Below are positions 34,446 to 46,296 of a stretch of DNA of 64,000 nucleotides, piece after piece. The stretch is taken from the NCBI GenBank assembly GCA_009801085.1, contig VNWV01000024.1:124001-188000 (forward strand). The letters are read 5' to 3'. A program made the position numbers and the translations under genes. Source of the stretch: Lasiodiplodia sp. COLG20 (Eukaryota; Ascomycota; Dothideomycetes; Botryosphaeriales; Botryosphaeriaceae). The first letter of the stretch is position 1; each line of letters begins with the position of its first letter. The notes beneath the pieces are model-generated. The model was not told where the DNA came from. It searched no databases and saw only the letters and a list, made by a program, of their open reading frames with translations.

Positions 34446-35731
34446 TTTGGAACAGAGCAGCGTGCACCGGCAGTCATCTGTCGGGCGCAGACGCCGCAGG
34501 CTCGGGGGCATGCGTGTAACCTACGCGTCTCGGACCGGGCGAATTTTTAATCCCCGTCGGGATGCCGGATGAGCAGCAAGTGATCAGGCGTTCGGGCGCA
34601 GACATGGCCACCCCGGATGAGCCCCGTCGAGGAAGGCGACATTTCTACAAGCGACCGCATTAGGTCTCAGAAGCCGAAGTCTCATACCCTTTTTGTTGTT
34701 TATGGTGGGTGGGTCGTCTAGGATGCAGACAGGGCGCGCAGGCGTGGGGACGGTTTTGCGTAGAGGGCGTTCCAGCACATTTGCAGCCAGAAATAGTAGA
34801 CGCAATTGCGCAACGCGAACTGCCGCGTATCAGAAGAGCGCCAGGTGTGCGCTGTGCGTGTGGGGCTGTCCGACCACGGCAGGCCGGGCACAAACGCCGT
34901 GACGGGCTGCAGCAACGGCGTCGGTCGTGTGCTCGCGCAGCGCTCGCTGGAGTGGCTGCACGCGCCCGGGTCTGGCTGCGCGCTGGCTTGAGACTGTGTC
35001 TGGGGCATGTAGTCTTTATGAGGCGAGAATGCACGCGAACAGCGACAGCGCTTTGATTGTGCCTCGCTACGTCATGCAGAGCAACTCCGGCGCTGCCGCT
35101 CTCTAGTTTAGGTACGGGGTCGCTCTCGAGAGAGCGCGTCGCGCCCAGCTCCACCGGTCCGCAAGGTCCTGCTCCAGACACCTAGCAGCATCTACGCAAG
35201 CCCGCAAGGACGTCGCGCGGCGTCATTGATCCACCCCCGCTCGTCCACCTCCTCCTGCCGCCCGCCGCGACCTTTGCTGCGCCCGCAAGCACTGCCTGCG
35301 CGCCTTGCCTCCTGTGCGCATCGTCTGCTTAAATCAGCCCCGCCGCGGATCAGTGGGTACTCCATCTGGAAGCCTTGTGCACAGCGTCCCCAGCCTCTCG
35401 GTTGCCGCAGCCTCAAGCCTGCGCTCACCTCTCGCACATCGCACTCACCTCACCACCGACAACCGATTCCTGTGCGGCAGCTGCCAGTGCTGCCCCCGCT
35501 GCGACGTACCCGTGGTCCCGCGCTTGAGACACCGCCCCCCCCCTTCACCACCAGTCCCACGCCCAAGCGCCACTGTCCCGCGACCCCTCGATACCCGCTC
35601 GTCTCCGCGCCGTCCAGCACCAGCACACAGCCCGCTCCGACCGACGCGCTCAGTCGTGTGCGCTCACAGCATCCAATCTGGCAGGCGGCAAGCGGAGGAG
35701 CTTTTCCAGCCAGGGAGGCCTGTTGAACAGG
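34446..35731. other. Spacer: VPS2 3' region and promoter/leader of the PP2C gene
   Basis: About 1.3 kb, GC-rich, with pyrimidine-rich sequence (35,220-35,640) before the phosphatase ATG. Open frames on both strands lack domain features. No gene supported. Confidence 0.5.
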
Positions 35732-37539
35732 ATGTTCGGCAGCTCTTCCGCGCCTGGAAAGGACATCAAGGAAGACGAGGCGGCTGTCGATGCCAATGCC
35801 CCCAATGATGCGCGCAAGGCGCCCCCCATCGACATCCCCGGCGATGCCAACACCGCCGGCGAGAAACGCACCAGCACTGCGGGCAGCCCCTCCAACGGCA
35901 AGCCGAGCGAGGATGCCGGCCAGAACATTGAGAAAAAGCGACGGAGCAGCGGCGTCTCACGCGCGAGGGACATGCTCAACAGCGCGAAGCAATCGCTGCA
36001 TCTGCAGAGCTCGTCGCCCACCTCGTCCAATATCGAAAAAGCCGCGCAAACTCCAATCCAGAAGCTGAGCAAGACTGATCCGGCGCTGGGCGTGCCTCAA
36101 GGGTCCCAGAACAACTCCGCTGGCGACTCGCTACCCGGCCCGCACTCGACTTTCCGCGTGGGTGTCACGGAGGACAAGAACAAGAAATGCCGGAGAACCA
36201 TGGAAGACACGCATGCATACCTGTACAACTTCCTGAGCACGCCGCAGCCTTCGCTCGAGCACTCTAAGCGCAAGGGCTCTAGCTCTACGCAGGATTCCAA
36301 GCCAAGCCTGTCTGACGTCTCAGAACAGCCGGTGCTGGAAACGGACAATGGCTATTTCGCCATCTTCGACGGTCACGCGGGCACTTTCGCTGCCGACTGG
36401 TGTGGAAAGAAGCTGCATTTGCTTCTCGAAGACGCTATCCGGAGGCAGCCCAACACGCCGATCCCCGAGCTGCTGGATCAGACCTTCACTAGCGTCGATC
36501 AGCAATTGGAAAAACTCCCCCTGAAGAACAGCGGCTGCACGGCTGTCATTGCCGTGTTGAGGTGGGAGGACAGGGTACCGAATTCCAATTCGGCCACCGG
36601 CTCGACGTCAATCGCACCGCTGGCTGCTGCTGCATCTTCGCGGGCCACGCAAGAAGGAAATGCCGATGTCACGGCCGCCGCGGATCCTTCTGGAGCGAAC
36701 CCAGATGCGAACCCTGCCGTTCCAGCTCCGATTGAGCCCGGTGACCCTTCTGCCACCGAGGCCAAGCTCAGAGAATCCGCTACCCGCCAGCGTGTGCTGT
36801 ACACTGCCAACGTTGGCGATGCTCGCATCGTCCTGTGTCGTAAAGGAAGAGCGCTCCGCTTGTCATACGATCACAAAGGCAGTGACGAGAACGAAGGCAG
36901 ACGCATCGCAAACGCCGGAGGACTGATTCTGAATAACCGCGTGAATGGCGTCTTGGCCGTCACCCGCGCCCTCGGCGATGCGTACATGAAGGACCTGGTC
37001 ACCGGACATCCTTACACAACAGAAACTGTCATTCAGCCCGACCAGGATGAGTTCATTATCCTGGCTTGCGATGGTGTAAGTTAACTTTCTTCCTCTGCTG
37101 AGAAATGCATGTCAGCTGACAAATCATGAAGCTCTGGGATGTTTGCTCTGACCAAGAAGCGGTGGATCTGGTCCGCAACGTCAAAGACCCGCAAGCAGCA
37201 TCCAAGACGCTCGTCGACCACGCTCTCTCGAGGTTTTCCACCGACAACCTCTCCTGCATGATTGTTCGCTTCGACAATGAGGCTTTGCTAGCAAGACAAA
37301 ACGACTCGTCGATTGGCGTGGATGGAGACGCTCTCCACAAGAAAGGAGGCGTAAGCGAGACGGAATCGATTGTTGGACAGGTAAAGAAGAACCTTGGCGA
37401 TGTCAGCGAGACAGACTTAGAGCGAGTCAGCGGCGAGATGATCTTGGAGGAAGAAGAGGCAGACCCGGGCCCTGAACTCAACCCAGAGGCGCTTAAGGCA
37501 GCGAGGAAGGACAACAAGAAGGACAAGGAGCAGGAATAA
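35732..37539 (+). CDS. PTC1: PP2C-type protein phosphatase, PTC1-like
   Basis: Metal-dependent Ser/Thr phosphatase; yeast Ptc1 dampens the HOG and other MAPK pathways. Exons 35732-37075 and 37132-37539 (56-nt intron) give 583 aa. The ATG at 35732 ([10 protein letters not shown]) is the first in frame. Residues 1-145 are disordered. Catalytic motifs: [11 protein letters not shown] near 156, [20 protein letters not shown] near 211, [23 protein letters not shown] near 361, [40 protein letters not shown] across the splice, and [13 protein letters not shown]. Metal-binding Asp residues are present. Two inserts interrupt the domain: a Ser-rich one after [11 protein letters not shown] and an Ala/Pro/Thr-rich one near 283-343. 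The C-terminal 100 residues are acidic/Lys-rich. PTC1 orthology is likely but another PP2C class cannot be fully excluded. Confidence 0.88.
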
Positions 37540-38212
37540 TCGTTTCGGCATTGTTCTTGGCAAATTCGGGTTCGAGATCAGAGCCATGTGCCGCGGCACG
37601 AGCCTCAAGTAACATGCTTTTGAGGATAGGACTTTGCTTTGCATGGGTTGTGGACAGTGAGCGTTCGAGGCAGAGGGCCTGGCTTGCTTGCATGAAGCCT
37701 GCTGGCGTTCACATGTGACGCGATTGCAGATGTATCACGTAGCTGCTACATTCGCTTTTCATCTTTCCTTTCTTTCTTGCAGATTAGGACACAGCGGCAG
37801 TCTAGTTCGAAATGTGCTTTTCAAGTCAGATGCTGGCGTGCGTGGGACCCATGGGTGAAGCGGCCGCAGAGCCCTGGTTAAGCTTGCAACACGCGCATGA
37901 ACGTTCCACACCATTGGGTGCTTGGCTCTTACAACTGACGGATGCTTGGCCCAGCAACATCAAGCGATTGGGTGCCAGTGCGCTCGCAATAAACGGAGCG
38001 CAGTCGCATGCACGTGATTGCAGAGTGATTGCGGAGGATACCCCCCCGTCGCAGATCGTTGCCAACCCCACAACTGGTGGGCCCGCGACCTCACCACCGT
38101 AACTTTCTATCGTGACCTTCCCTTTCGCTCCGCCACCCCGCGACCTTTGCCTGCAGCTCCAACCCCTCCGTCGTGCACCTCTCCATGTGGCTGAGTCCCC
38201 GCAGTCGCCGCC
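37540..38212. other. Spacer between PTC1-like and SNF4
   Basis: 3' UTR followed by a C-rich promoter/leader; no gene or repeat supported. Confidence 0.5.
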
Positions 38213-39637
38213 ATGTCCGCCGGAGCAGAGGCTGCGGAATCCGCGAGGGCGTCTTCGCCCAGCGCTGCCACTGAGCAGCTCCCCCCGGCTCCCAACGGCC
38301 CCGCCTTTGTCACTCCAGCCTCGTATCTGCGCCCCCCGCCTGCGTCACGCCCTTCGCCAGCTTCCAATGTGCTCACTCCCATCGACAAGGAGCAGCTTGC
38401 GGCTCTGGTAAGTCAGGCAGCGACACCCGGCTGCGTTGCGGCGCAGGCGGTGAAGCCAGGGAACAAAGCTGACTCTGGACCTTGAACTCTCCTCCAGCGC
38501 GCGATTCGAGCCTTCCTCAAAGTTCGAACGAGTTATGATGTCCTCCCTCTCAGCTTTCGTCTGATCATCTTCGACACTTCTTTGCTCGTTAAGAAGAGCC
38601 TGAACATCCTGATCCAAAACGGTAGGCTCCATGCACCCTCAGGCACGGTGGACACGATGCTGATAGCTTCTCCCCCCAGGAATCGTGTCTGCCCCACTAT
38701 GGGATTCCAAAACCTCTACCTTCGCCGGCCTGCTCACGACGTCCGACTACATCAATGTCATCCAATACTACTGGCACAATCCTGACGCGCTGGCACAGAT
38801 AGACCAGTTCCGGTTGAACAACCTGCGCGGTAGGCTGATATGTGAACGTGTGGACCATACGGGAACTAATACAGTGATAGACATCGAAAAGGCGCTCGGG
38901 GTTACTCCCATCGAGACCGTGTCCATTCACCCGGAAAAACCGCTCTACGAGGCATGCCGTCGGATGCTGGAGTCTCGAGCGAGGAGGATCCCCCTCGTCG
39001 ACATTGACGACGAGACGCAGCGCCACATGGTTGTCAGCGTCGTGACCCAGTACCGCATTCTGAAGTTCATTGCGGTCAACGTCAAGGAAACGGAGAACCT
39101 GAAGAAACCCCTGAAAGAAATCAACGTGGGGTCGTACGAAAATTTAGCAACTGCTTCCATGGATACCCCTGTCATGGATGTCATTCATATGTTGGTTCGG
39201 AAGAGCATCTCAAGCGTTCCAATTCTAGATAGAGACGGTAAGCAGCACACGGATGCATGTCCTCTCGTGAGCAAAACTGATTGGTATAGGCGTCGTTATC
39301 AACGTGTTCGAGGCGGTTGATGTCATTACGCTCATCAAGGGCGGCGTGTACGACGATCTGAATCTCACCGTCGGCGAGGCGCTGCTCAAGCGCAACGATG
39401 TAAGCTCGGTCTTTTCAAATACAGTATCGTGGTTACTGACAAGTCCAGGACTTTGCCGGGATTTACACGTGCTCCATGTTCGATCGCCTGGACACCATCT
39501 TCGACACGATCCGCAAGTCTCGTGTCCATCGCCTGGTGGTTATTGACGAGAACAATCGCCTGAAGGGCGTGCTGACCCTGAGCGACATTCTGGAATATGT
39601 CCTCCTGGAGGGCGAAGGGGACGAGGCCCCCGCGTAA
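38213..39637 (+). CDS. SNF4: AMPK gamma subunit Snf4 (four CBS domains)
   Basis: Nucleotide-sensing regulatory subunit of the SNF1/AMPK complex controlling glucose derepression and energy stress. Six exons (38213-38407, 38498-38621, 38680-38829, 38881-39237, 39290-39399, 39449-39637) join in phase to 374 aa; the short introns are 49-90 nt. An N-terminal Ala/Pro/Ser extension of about 60 residues precedes the core. Core motifs: FLKVRTSYDVLPLSFRLIIF, NGIVSAPLWDSKTSTFAGLL, TTSDYINVIQYYW, YEACRRMLESRARRIPLVDI, MVVSVVTQYRILKFIAVNV, VMDVIHMLVRKSISSVPILD, VINVFEAVDVITLIKGGVY and VHRLVVIDENNRLKGVLTLS. These cover two Bateman modules with the basic residues that bind AMP/ATP phosphates. Identification is firm. 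Confidence 0.96.
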
Positions 39638-42121
39638 AATCCATAAGACGAGCACCGTCAACTCAGGCCCAAGCTCCCCTGCTTTAATCAGTACAGCAAA
39701 ATTTGCAGGCGGGGCGGGCAACGTTTGTTTTCGGGGTAATTGTTTTCAAGAGGATATGATTAGGTGTAATGCGATACGGGCAAGGAGGAGATGCATATAA
39801 CTGGGTTGGCTAGAGGCGTTTGCTGAGCATGTACTTCGGAACGGTCTCCTGCTTTTACAACGGAGTTACAAGGAATCGGGCTTTGCAACGACCAAAAGGA
39901 TTCTTGCCTGCCGATGCTGCAGGTGGTGTAAGCCTTTCGGTACGTTTTTATTCGCCTCCAAACTTTGATGCGACATGCCAAACGTGGACACCGGGTCAAC
40001 GAGGCACTATGGAGGACAAGCAGCGTCTCGAGCCTGGCTGCACCTCGTATTTGAGGAGTTTTTGGGCCAACGAAAAGCGCACGATCTGTACGCCACGAAG
40101 GAACACCCTTCTCGCCCGCTTATGAAGTCGCCATAGTATGGGCTAACGGATGTCGGCGGTGCCGCGCACGACGCCAGCTGTTTGACCGTTGTCCTACTCA
40201 GGCAGGTAGTTCTCCCGAGCCGTGAGGATCCGCCAGCCGATGAGATGGTTGTTCAGCCTGCGATTGGCCAAGGCAACCGTTTGCTGCATCCTTGCGCGAA
40301 GGAATGCTTTCTGTATGACGTTTTGTCACACTGAATGGTCAGAAGACGGGTCGTAAGCTTTTGGCTTCTGCAAGGCGAGCATCGATGTTCTAAATTGGCC
40401 CGCTGTCTCGAAGTTGTGGCCCAGCGAAAGCAACGGGCGAATTCGCTCGACTACAGGCGGCCAAGTCTCGACATAATCTACCATGGCTGCAGCGCATTTG
40501 CGGCGTGGCACAGGCGGAATGGTGTCAGTCGTACGTACCACGCGACCGGGTAAATAAAAGTGAAAAATAAGCAAAGCTGACGCGCAGGTGTTGTGTGAGT
40601 GGGTGGACGAGAGGAAGGCTTCTGGAAGGCCGAAATCAAGAATTGGCTAAGCCCAGCTAAGCCTAAGAGCCAAATGCTTTTACCACAGGCAGGCAGTTGC
40701 ACCGACGCTACCCCCAGCCTTCGCGGAGGCTCGTTCGAGACCACCCCCGAGTCAGTCGCCTAACCCATCGCCATATTCCGCCTCCGCCCCCAAGCCCTGG
40801 GCGCTGGGGCCTCTTCGCAAGTTTCCGTTGGCAGTTTTGTTCTGTCCGCCGCCCGGCGTGAGCACGCGGCCTATCAAGATAGCCCACGGGCAGTTATGTC
40901 GAATTTTCCCGTCTGATGGTGGACATGGCGTGATGAGCGTGGATAGCATCTGTGGCGAACATATTCTCCATCTCTTCACCTGCGATTTCTAAGAAAACGC
41001 ACAGTGTTGACAAGTAGCACGATGCCTGCCGCGCTGACCAGCAATGACCTGCAGCTCCGCCATCGAACTGCGGGGAAGAGGGACCAGGTGCTTCTCCGCC
41101 CCGCTGAAGAGTCTCGCACACGCGACCCCAGCTCGGTGGGTACGACATACGAACTAGTACTGCATCTCTTCGTCCTTCAGCCGCACCACACCACCATCCA
41201 GGGCCAATCAAGCATCACACGGACCTCGACTCGGCCGATGCTCACCTTTTCTCGCGTTGACACGGGCACGCCCGCGTCCAAAAGTGCCGAGAGAGGCGAA
41301 TCTGTATCATTGGAACGCTAAAAGCTTAACGCAACGCTTGAACGCCTCCTCTATCGCGCCCACGTACACGACTACGCACGCGATATCGTTACGGTATAAC
41401 ACCGATACGCGGCGCTAATGGCGACAAGGACGAGATAGCAACTTCTTGCGGCCCGTCTTGACTCTCATCATTACCCCTTCGTTTCCCATGAGCAAAGGCG
41501 AGTAAGTCAATACGGGGTACGACACGCAGCAAGGGTTCAAGCATTCAAGCCCACGTCGGACATGGTCGCCACTTCGATCACAGATCCGCGAGGGGTCGTC
41601 AGGGCCTCGTCGCGGGAGCACTCGTGCTCTCTGGCAGGCGGGAGCACGCCAACGGAGTCCCCGCGACAGGCTAGCCGTCTAAGGGAGGAGAGAGGTGCAA
41701 AGAGGCGCAGGGCTAGGTCTAACCGCGGCGCGGGGGGCGGGCACAAGGGCACCTTGTCGTTCCAGATCCAGGCTGCCGCTGCCGCTTGAATATGCGATTT
41801 GCGATTGGGCCTCCCGTGGCGTGCGGTACCTACCGTGCGGGAGGCCTGCATCTGGGCGCTACGGCTTGTGTTGCTTGCGTGATAACGTTCCGGCTGGATG
41901 GGATGCTGCTCGCTGCCGTCGCTGGGGTATAAGACGGCCGGTGTCACTGTCGTTTCTGTGTTTCTCTCATTAAACTTGTATATCAAGTCTTCACCACGAG
42001 CGCTCCGCCGCCACCAACCGGGGCCTCAAGCTACCTGGACCGGGCTCGCCCTTCTTCCCCCTCTTGTTTGTCTCTTGTCCTCCAGCGATCCAGCTAAGAG
42101 AGGTTCTCTTCCTTTCCTGCA
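39638..42121. other. Long spacer between SNF4 and the amino acid permease
   Basis: About 2.5 kb without a supported gene; open frames are under 150 codons and featureless. The right end has a TATAAG at 41928, 194 bp before the permease ATG, and a GATAA at 41881 that could serve a GATA-type nitrogen regulator; both are inference from position. Confidence 0.5.
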
Positions 42122-43905
42122 ATGGCTGAGAAGGACTTGTACTCCGTCGGCGTCGGCGAGAACGAATCGCACACCCACGAGGCCCGTGACATCAAGGATG
42201 TCGTCGACGCGAAGGGTGTGGCAGTCGGCGAGGCTGCTGACGTCTACGGCGATGTTCAGACCGCTGAGGAATACGGATATGTCCACAGAGGGTCAGTAGT
42301 CAAGTGCTTTCAGTGCACATCACTTTTCCATTCCAGCCTTCATCACCATCCCTCAATCATCAAGATGTCACCCAGCCTTGCTAACAGCTCTCCAGGTTGA
42401 AGTCTCGTCACATCCAGTTCATCGCCCTCGGTGGTACCATCGGTACTGGTCTCTTCCTCGGTATTGGCAAGGCTTTCGCTACGTCCGGTCCCCTTTCGGT
42501 CCTGCTTGGCTACTCGTTCACCGGTCTCGCTGTCTTCGGTATGATGAACTGTCTGGGTGAAATGACAACTTGGCTGCCCCTTCCCGGTGCGATCCCGCAG
42601 TATTGCGCGCGCTACGTCGACCCGGCCCTTGGATTTGCCGTCGGATGGAACAGCTGGTATCAGGCCGCTATCACACTGTGCGCTGAAATTTCGGCGGCTG
42701 CCGTGGTTATTGGGTATTGGAATGATGAGATCAGTCAGGGCGCGTGGATCACCATCATCATCGTGCTGGTGATCTGTCTCAACATCTTCGCCGTCGCCAT
42801 CTACGGAGAAGCAGAGTTCATCTTCGCATCGATCAAGATCATCACAATTGTCGGCCTCATCATCATGGCTCTGTGCCTTGATCTCGGTGGTGGAAACAAG
42901 CAGGGCCGTCTCGGATTCCGCTACTGGAAGGATCCTGGTGCGATGAAGGAGTACATCGGCACGGGCGACACCGGCCGCTTCCTTGGTCTCTTCGCTACCC
43001 TGGTCAACGCCGCCTTCTCGTACGGAGGTGTGGAGATGGTTGCCGTCGCTGCGGGTGAGGCCGACGACCCACGCCGCAACATCCCCAAGGCCGTTCGCCG
43101 TGTCTTCTGGCGTATCCTCTTCTTCTACGTCCTCGGCTCGCTGGCTATCGGCATCCTTGTCCCCTCGGACGATGAGCACCTCCTTTCGGACGGACCCGGC
43201 GCCGCGCGCTCGCCGTGGGTCATTGCCATCAACCGCGCAGGCGTGCCGGTGCTGCCGCACATCATCAACGCCGTGATCCTGACGTCTGCGTCGTCGTCGG
43301 CCAACGCCTTCCTGTTCACGGGCTCGCGCTACCTGTTCGGCATCGCGCAGAACCACCAGGCGCCCAAGTTCCTGCTCAAGTGCTCGCGCACCGGCGTGCC
43401 GTACTACTGCGTGGCCATCACGGCGGCCGTGTCGCTCCTGACGTACATGTCGCTGTCGTCGGGCGCCAACGAGGTCTTCTCGTGGATGATGAACCTGACG
43501 ACCGTCGCCCAGCTCTTCACCTGGTGCAGCATCCTCATCGCCTACATCCGCTTCCGCCACGCCCTCGACGCCCAGGGCGTCTCCCACGACCAGCTGCACT
43601 TCCGCTCCCGCGGCCAGCCCTACGTCGCCTACGCCACCCTCGCCTACTTCGCCATCATCATCCTGTTCAACGGCTTCGCCGTCTTCACCAAGGGCAACTG
43701 GAGCATCGACGACTTCATCACCGCCTACATCGGCATCCCCATTTACTTTGGCTTGTATCTGTTCTGGAAGGTTTTCAAGCGCGAGCCCTTCGTCAAGGCG
43801 GCCGAGGCCGACCTCTGGAGCGGCAAGGCGGCGCTGGATGCCCAGGTGTGGCCGGAACGCCTGCCGAGGAACATCTGGGAGAGGATTTGGTTCTGGATTG
43901 CGTAA
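42122..43905 (+). CDS. Amino acid permease (AAT/YAT family, GAP1/proline-permease type)
   Basis: Plasma-membrane proton/amino-acid symporter. Exons 42122-42291 and 42396-43905 (104-nt intron) give 559 aa with 12 predicted membrane spans. The hydrophilic N-terminus is acidic (residues 1-57), and the intron falls right before the first span. Family motifs: RHIQFIALGGTIGTGLFLGI, TWLPLPGAIPQYCARYVDPA, GFAVGWNSWYQAAI, FSYGGVEMVAVAAGEADDPR, RRNIPKAVRRVFWRILFFYV, SSSANAFLFTGSRYLFGIAQ and PYYCVAITAAVSLLTYMSLS. The C-terminus ends in WPERLPRNIWERIWFWIA, typical of the AAT family. Substrate cannot be read from the sequence; general and proline permeases are both possible. The coding region is strikingly GC-rich at third positions, as expected for a well expressed gene. 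Confidence 0.93.
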
Positions 43906-45058
43906 AATACGTCGAGAAAGTTGGATGCCTGCTTGGAAGGAGGTCGGTGGTGGTTGCCTCTTTTGTTATTCTTTTGTGATATCCTGACGCGCTCGTAGTG
44001 GGGAGGAAGAGATGGGAATGAGGAATGATATGTAGTCATGAAACCCTATGGTCATTGAATTAACGATCCTTTATGATCATTTCATTACTTCTTTTCGCTT
44101 GTGCTTTTCGCCGCTGCTCTCGCGCTGGAGTTGCTCAGATGCTGACCTTTCGTTTGCGAAATCCCTCTCTTAAATTTTTTTTTTTTGAGTGCTTACCATC
44201 CCGCGTGATAATCTTTCTGTCCCTTTTCCTTTTCCTTCATCTTTTGTTTTTCGTATCATCGAGTGTTAACCGTTGTCGCTTCGCGATTGATTTTTCGGAA
44301 AAGGACCTCAACGAAGTGGTAATTATCCGCTCTGACGCCGGAAAAAAAGAGGCACGACGGACAACCCCTCTCAACATCCCGCCATCGTTCCGTTTTCGCC
44401 TGCCCTTCCTTTCGGGCGGAAAAGCGCCGGGATGGAGGCAGGAAATCCTTCCCACGTAACCTCTTGGCGCGGGGTTCGTGGGATGGAAAGGCTCAATGAG
44501 GAGGAGTTTCGGACGGCGGCCGCCGGCTATATATGTTTTTTGCGTAGTAGATTCAGGGTTGAGACGAAAAGGAAATTGCTGGCGCTGGGAGCTTCGGAGG
44601 CGGTTCGAGTAGCCGTTTTTGGATCGGGAGATGGTTAGTACAGCAAAATCCATCGTGGAAGCGTAGCGCTGCATTGGGGCTGTGCTATAAAGAAGCGGGA
44701 GAGAGGGGTTTACTTATGGTGTAAGTATACGTTCAGTGTCTGGGGATAATTCTTAAAGTAGTTGGGGTTGCTTTTGTGTCATCTTGTTAATGTCTACAGG
44801 GTGGGAATGGCCCTCATTCCATTCAAATGTTTTGCAACTACGAACATCAAATTCCATTCTACCCTTAAGTATGGGTTGTAGTAGTAATATAAATAGCAGC
44901 AGACTTTTTGTCTGGTAGATGTTTCCTTAGAAGCGCATCTGCACCAGTGGAAGAAGAAGAAAAAAGAATCCCATCCGCAGGTTGGAAATATATCCCGACT
45001 GCCCACTATCAATCTCATCCTGAGCCATCCTGTTCCAACACGAGTGATTCCAAGTCTC
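43906..45058. other. Spacer between the permease and the 45-kb orphan gene
   Basis: AT-rich with pyrimidine runs (for example T-run at 44,177-44,187). Open frames lack features. No gene supported. Confidence 0.5.
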
Positions 45059-45283
45059 TTAGCTCTTCTCCAATTTAACGGCCGTCTCTACAAGAGAGAC
45101 AGGACTCTTCATCGAAACCCCATCTTTGGCCACCGCACCACCATCACCCTTGTCAACCTCTGCCACCTCTTCGCCGTCGTTAGCACCATCCCTACCCTCA
45201 GCCTCTTCCTTAATCTCCTTCTCCACCTTGACGACGATTCCACGCTCAGCACCACCACTCCCACCCCTCTCATCCCTCCTCCC
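45059..45283 (-). other. Displaced reading frame, probable lost C-terminus of the orphan gene
   Basis: Directly after the stop of the neighbouring orphan ORF, another frame stays open for about 75 codons with coding-like composition: acidic/Lys-rich, for example VVKVEKEIKEEAEGRDG and VSLVETAVKLEKS, then TAA at 45059. It is entered by a one-base slip within the run of five G on the minus strand (45281-45285). It looks like the natural continuation of the upstream protein, but could be chance. Confidence 0.4.
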
Positions 45284-46121
45284 CCTGATCATTCAAATTG
45301 TCCCTCAAGAACCTCCCCAGCCACAACAACCTGCCCCAAGCCGCCGGCCCCACGTCGCGCCTGATATCGCGCAGGAACGCCTCGACCTCTTCCTCGCGCC
45401 GCCCGCCCTGCTGCCGCCGGTGCTCAGTGTACATGTCGGCGACCCACCGCAACAGCCGCGCCGCCGTGCGCATCACCGGCGCCCCGTGCTGCGCGTACTC
45501 GGCCGCGCGCCGCTCGGCCGCGCGGCGGCGGGCGCGCTCGAGCCGGAGCTGCTGGACGGCGGCGGCGAGGGTGCGTTGGAGGGAGGCGGAGATGGGTTCG
45601 GTGGTGGAGGAGGGGTTTGGGTTCTGGGTGCTCGGGGTGGTGGTGGTGGCGGTTCTGGGGGAGATCAGGTGTGGCTTCTTGGGTGGCGGGGCGTCGATGT
45701 CGATGTAGCCGTCGTCGTCGTCGTCCTTGTCCGTGTTCTCGTTGGTGAAGGGATTGAGGCGCTTGAGTTTGGATGAGGAAGATGGGAGTGGAGCTGGGCT
45801 GGATGATATGGTGTCGGAGCTCTCGCCGCTCCTGTTTGTCTGTTGCGAAGAAGTCAGGTGGCTGTTAGAATTCGGAGTGAGAGTGGGCTTCCGGGAATTA
45901 GCCTTCATGGTGTTAGGCGTGGTTGTCGTTGCCATCTTCTTCTTCTTCTTCTTCTCTGGTTGATTGTGCGCAAGAAGTATGGTGCTACTCGCGGAAGTGA
46001 CTGCGCCGAACTCGATGGCAGGTCTCTCCTTCTTGTTTTCGAGGCCATCCGCCATGGGTCCTGTGAGATCAAGATGCTCGACGGGCTGCCCATTCTGGTC
46101 TACCTCACTGAAAGAAGCCAT
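45270..46121 (-). CDS. Orphan disordered protein with a folded C-terminal helix region
   Basis: 283-aa ORF from the ATG at 46121 (MASFSEVDQNGQPVEHLDL). I do not recognise it. Features: a Lys run (EKKKKKKM near 61), long Thr/Ser/Pro/Asn-rich disorder, an Asp run (DKDDDDDGYIDIDAPPPKK), then an Arg/Ala-rich helix (LQRTLAAAVQQLRLERARRR, RAAERRAAEYAQHG) and a helical end (LLRWVADMYTEH, WGRLLWLGRFLRDNLND). The conserved-looking part is only the last 110 residues. A TATA-like element lies 167 bp upstream. The stop at 45270 is directly followed by an open displaced frame, so the 3' end may be broken by an indel or an assembly error. Confidence 0.65.
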   Translation of the reverse strand: MASFSEVDQNGQPVEHLDLTGPMADGLENKKERPAIEFGAVTSASSTILLAHNQPEKKKKKKMATTTTPNTMKANSRKPTLTPNSNSHLTSSQQTNRSGESSDTISSSPAPLPSSSSKLKRLNPFTNENTDKDDDDDGYIDIDAPPPKKPHLISPRTATTTTPSTQNPNPSSTTEPISASLQRTLAAAVQQLRLERARRRAAERRAAEYAQHGAPVMRTAARLLRWVADMYTEHRRQQGGRREEEVEAFLRDIRRDVGPAAWGRLLWLGRFLRDNLNDQGEEG

Positions 46122-46287
46122 CTTGATCCCACAAGCACTGACCAGCTGAGAACGGTGAAGGTGCTGTGGCTTTGATAAAGCTGCAATTGTGGAGTGTTAT
46201 GGGTGCCTTAGTACTGCAGATCTGACCGAATAGGCGTGTGTATAGACGTTGGAAAGCATGGATAAACTGGGAGCGGAGAAAGTGCAC

Positions 46288-46296
46288 CTTTATATA
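46288..46296 (-). promoter_or_regulatory. TATA-like element of the 45-kb orphan gene
   Basis: Minus-strand TATATAAAG lies 167 bp before the ATG at 46121. Assigned by sequence and position only. Confidence 0.45.

Noticed and set aside
34660..35181. Open frames on both strands between VPS2 and the PP2C gene
   Set aside because: GC-driven, overlapping each other, Cys/Arg/Pro-rich without structure; treated as spacer.
37551..37585. B-box-like GGTTCGAGATC suggesting a tRNA gene
   Set aside because: No matching A-box, acceptor or T-stem could be folded around it.
41004..41321. 105-codon plus-strand frame in the SNF4-permease spacer
   Set aside because: No recognisable motif, no neighbouring exon and no promoter support.
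42343..43599. 418-codon minus-strand open frame over the permease
   Set aside because: Antisense to a well supported 12-span permease with strong third-position GC bias, which creates open antisense frames; composition is His/Asp/Arg-rich without domains.
43215..43979. 254-codon plus-strand frame inside the permease
   Set aside because: Shadow frame of the same GC-biased region; repetitive Arg/Pro/His composition.
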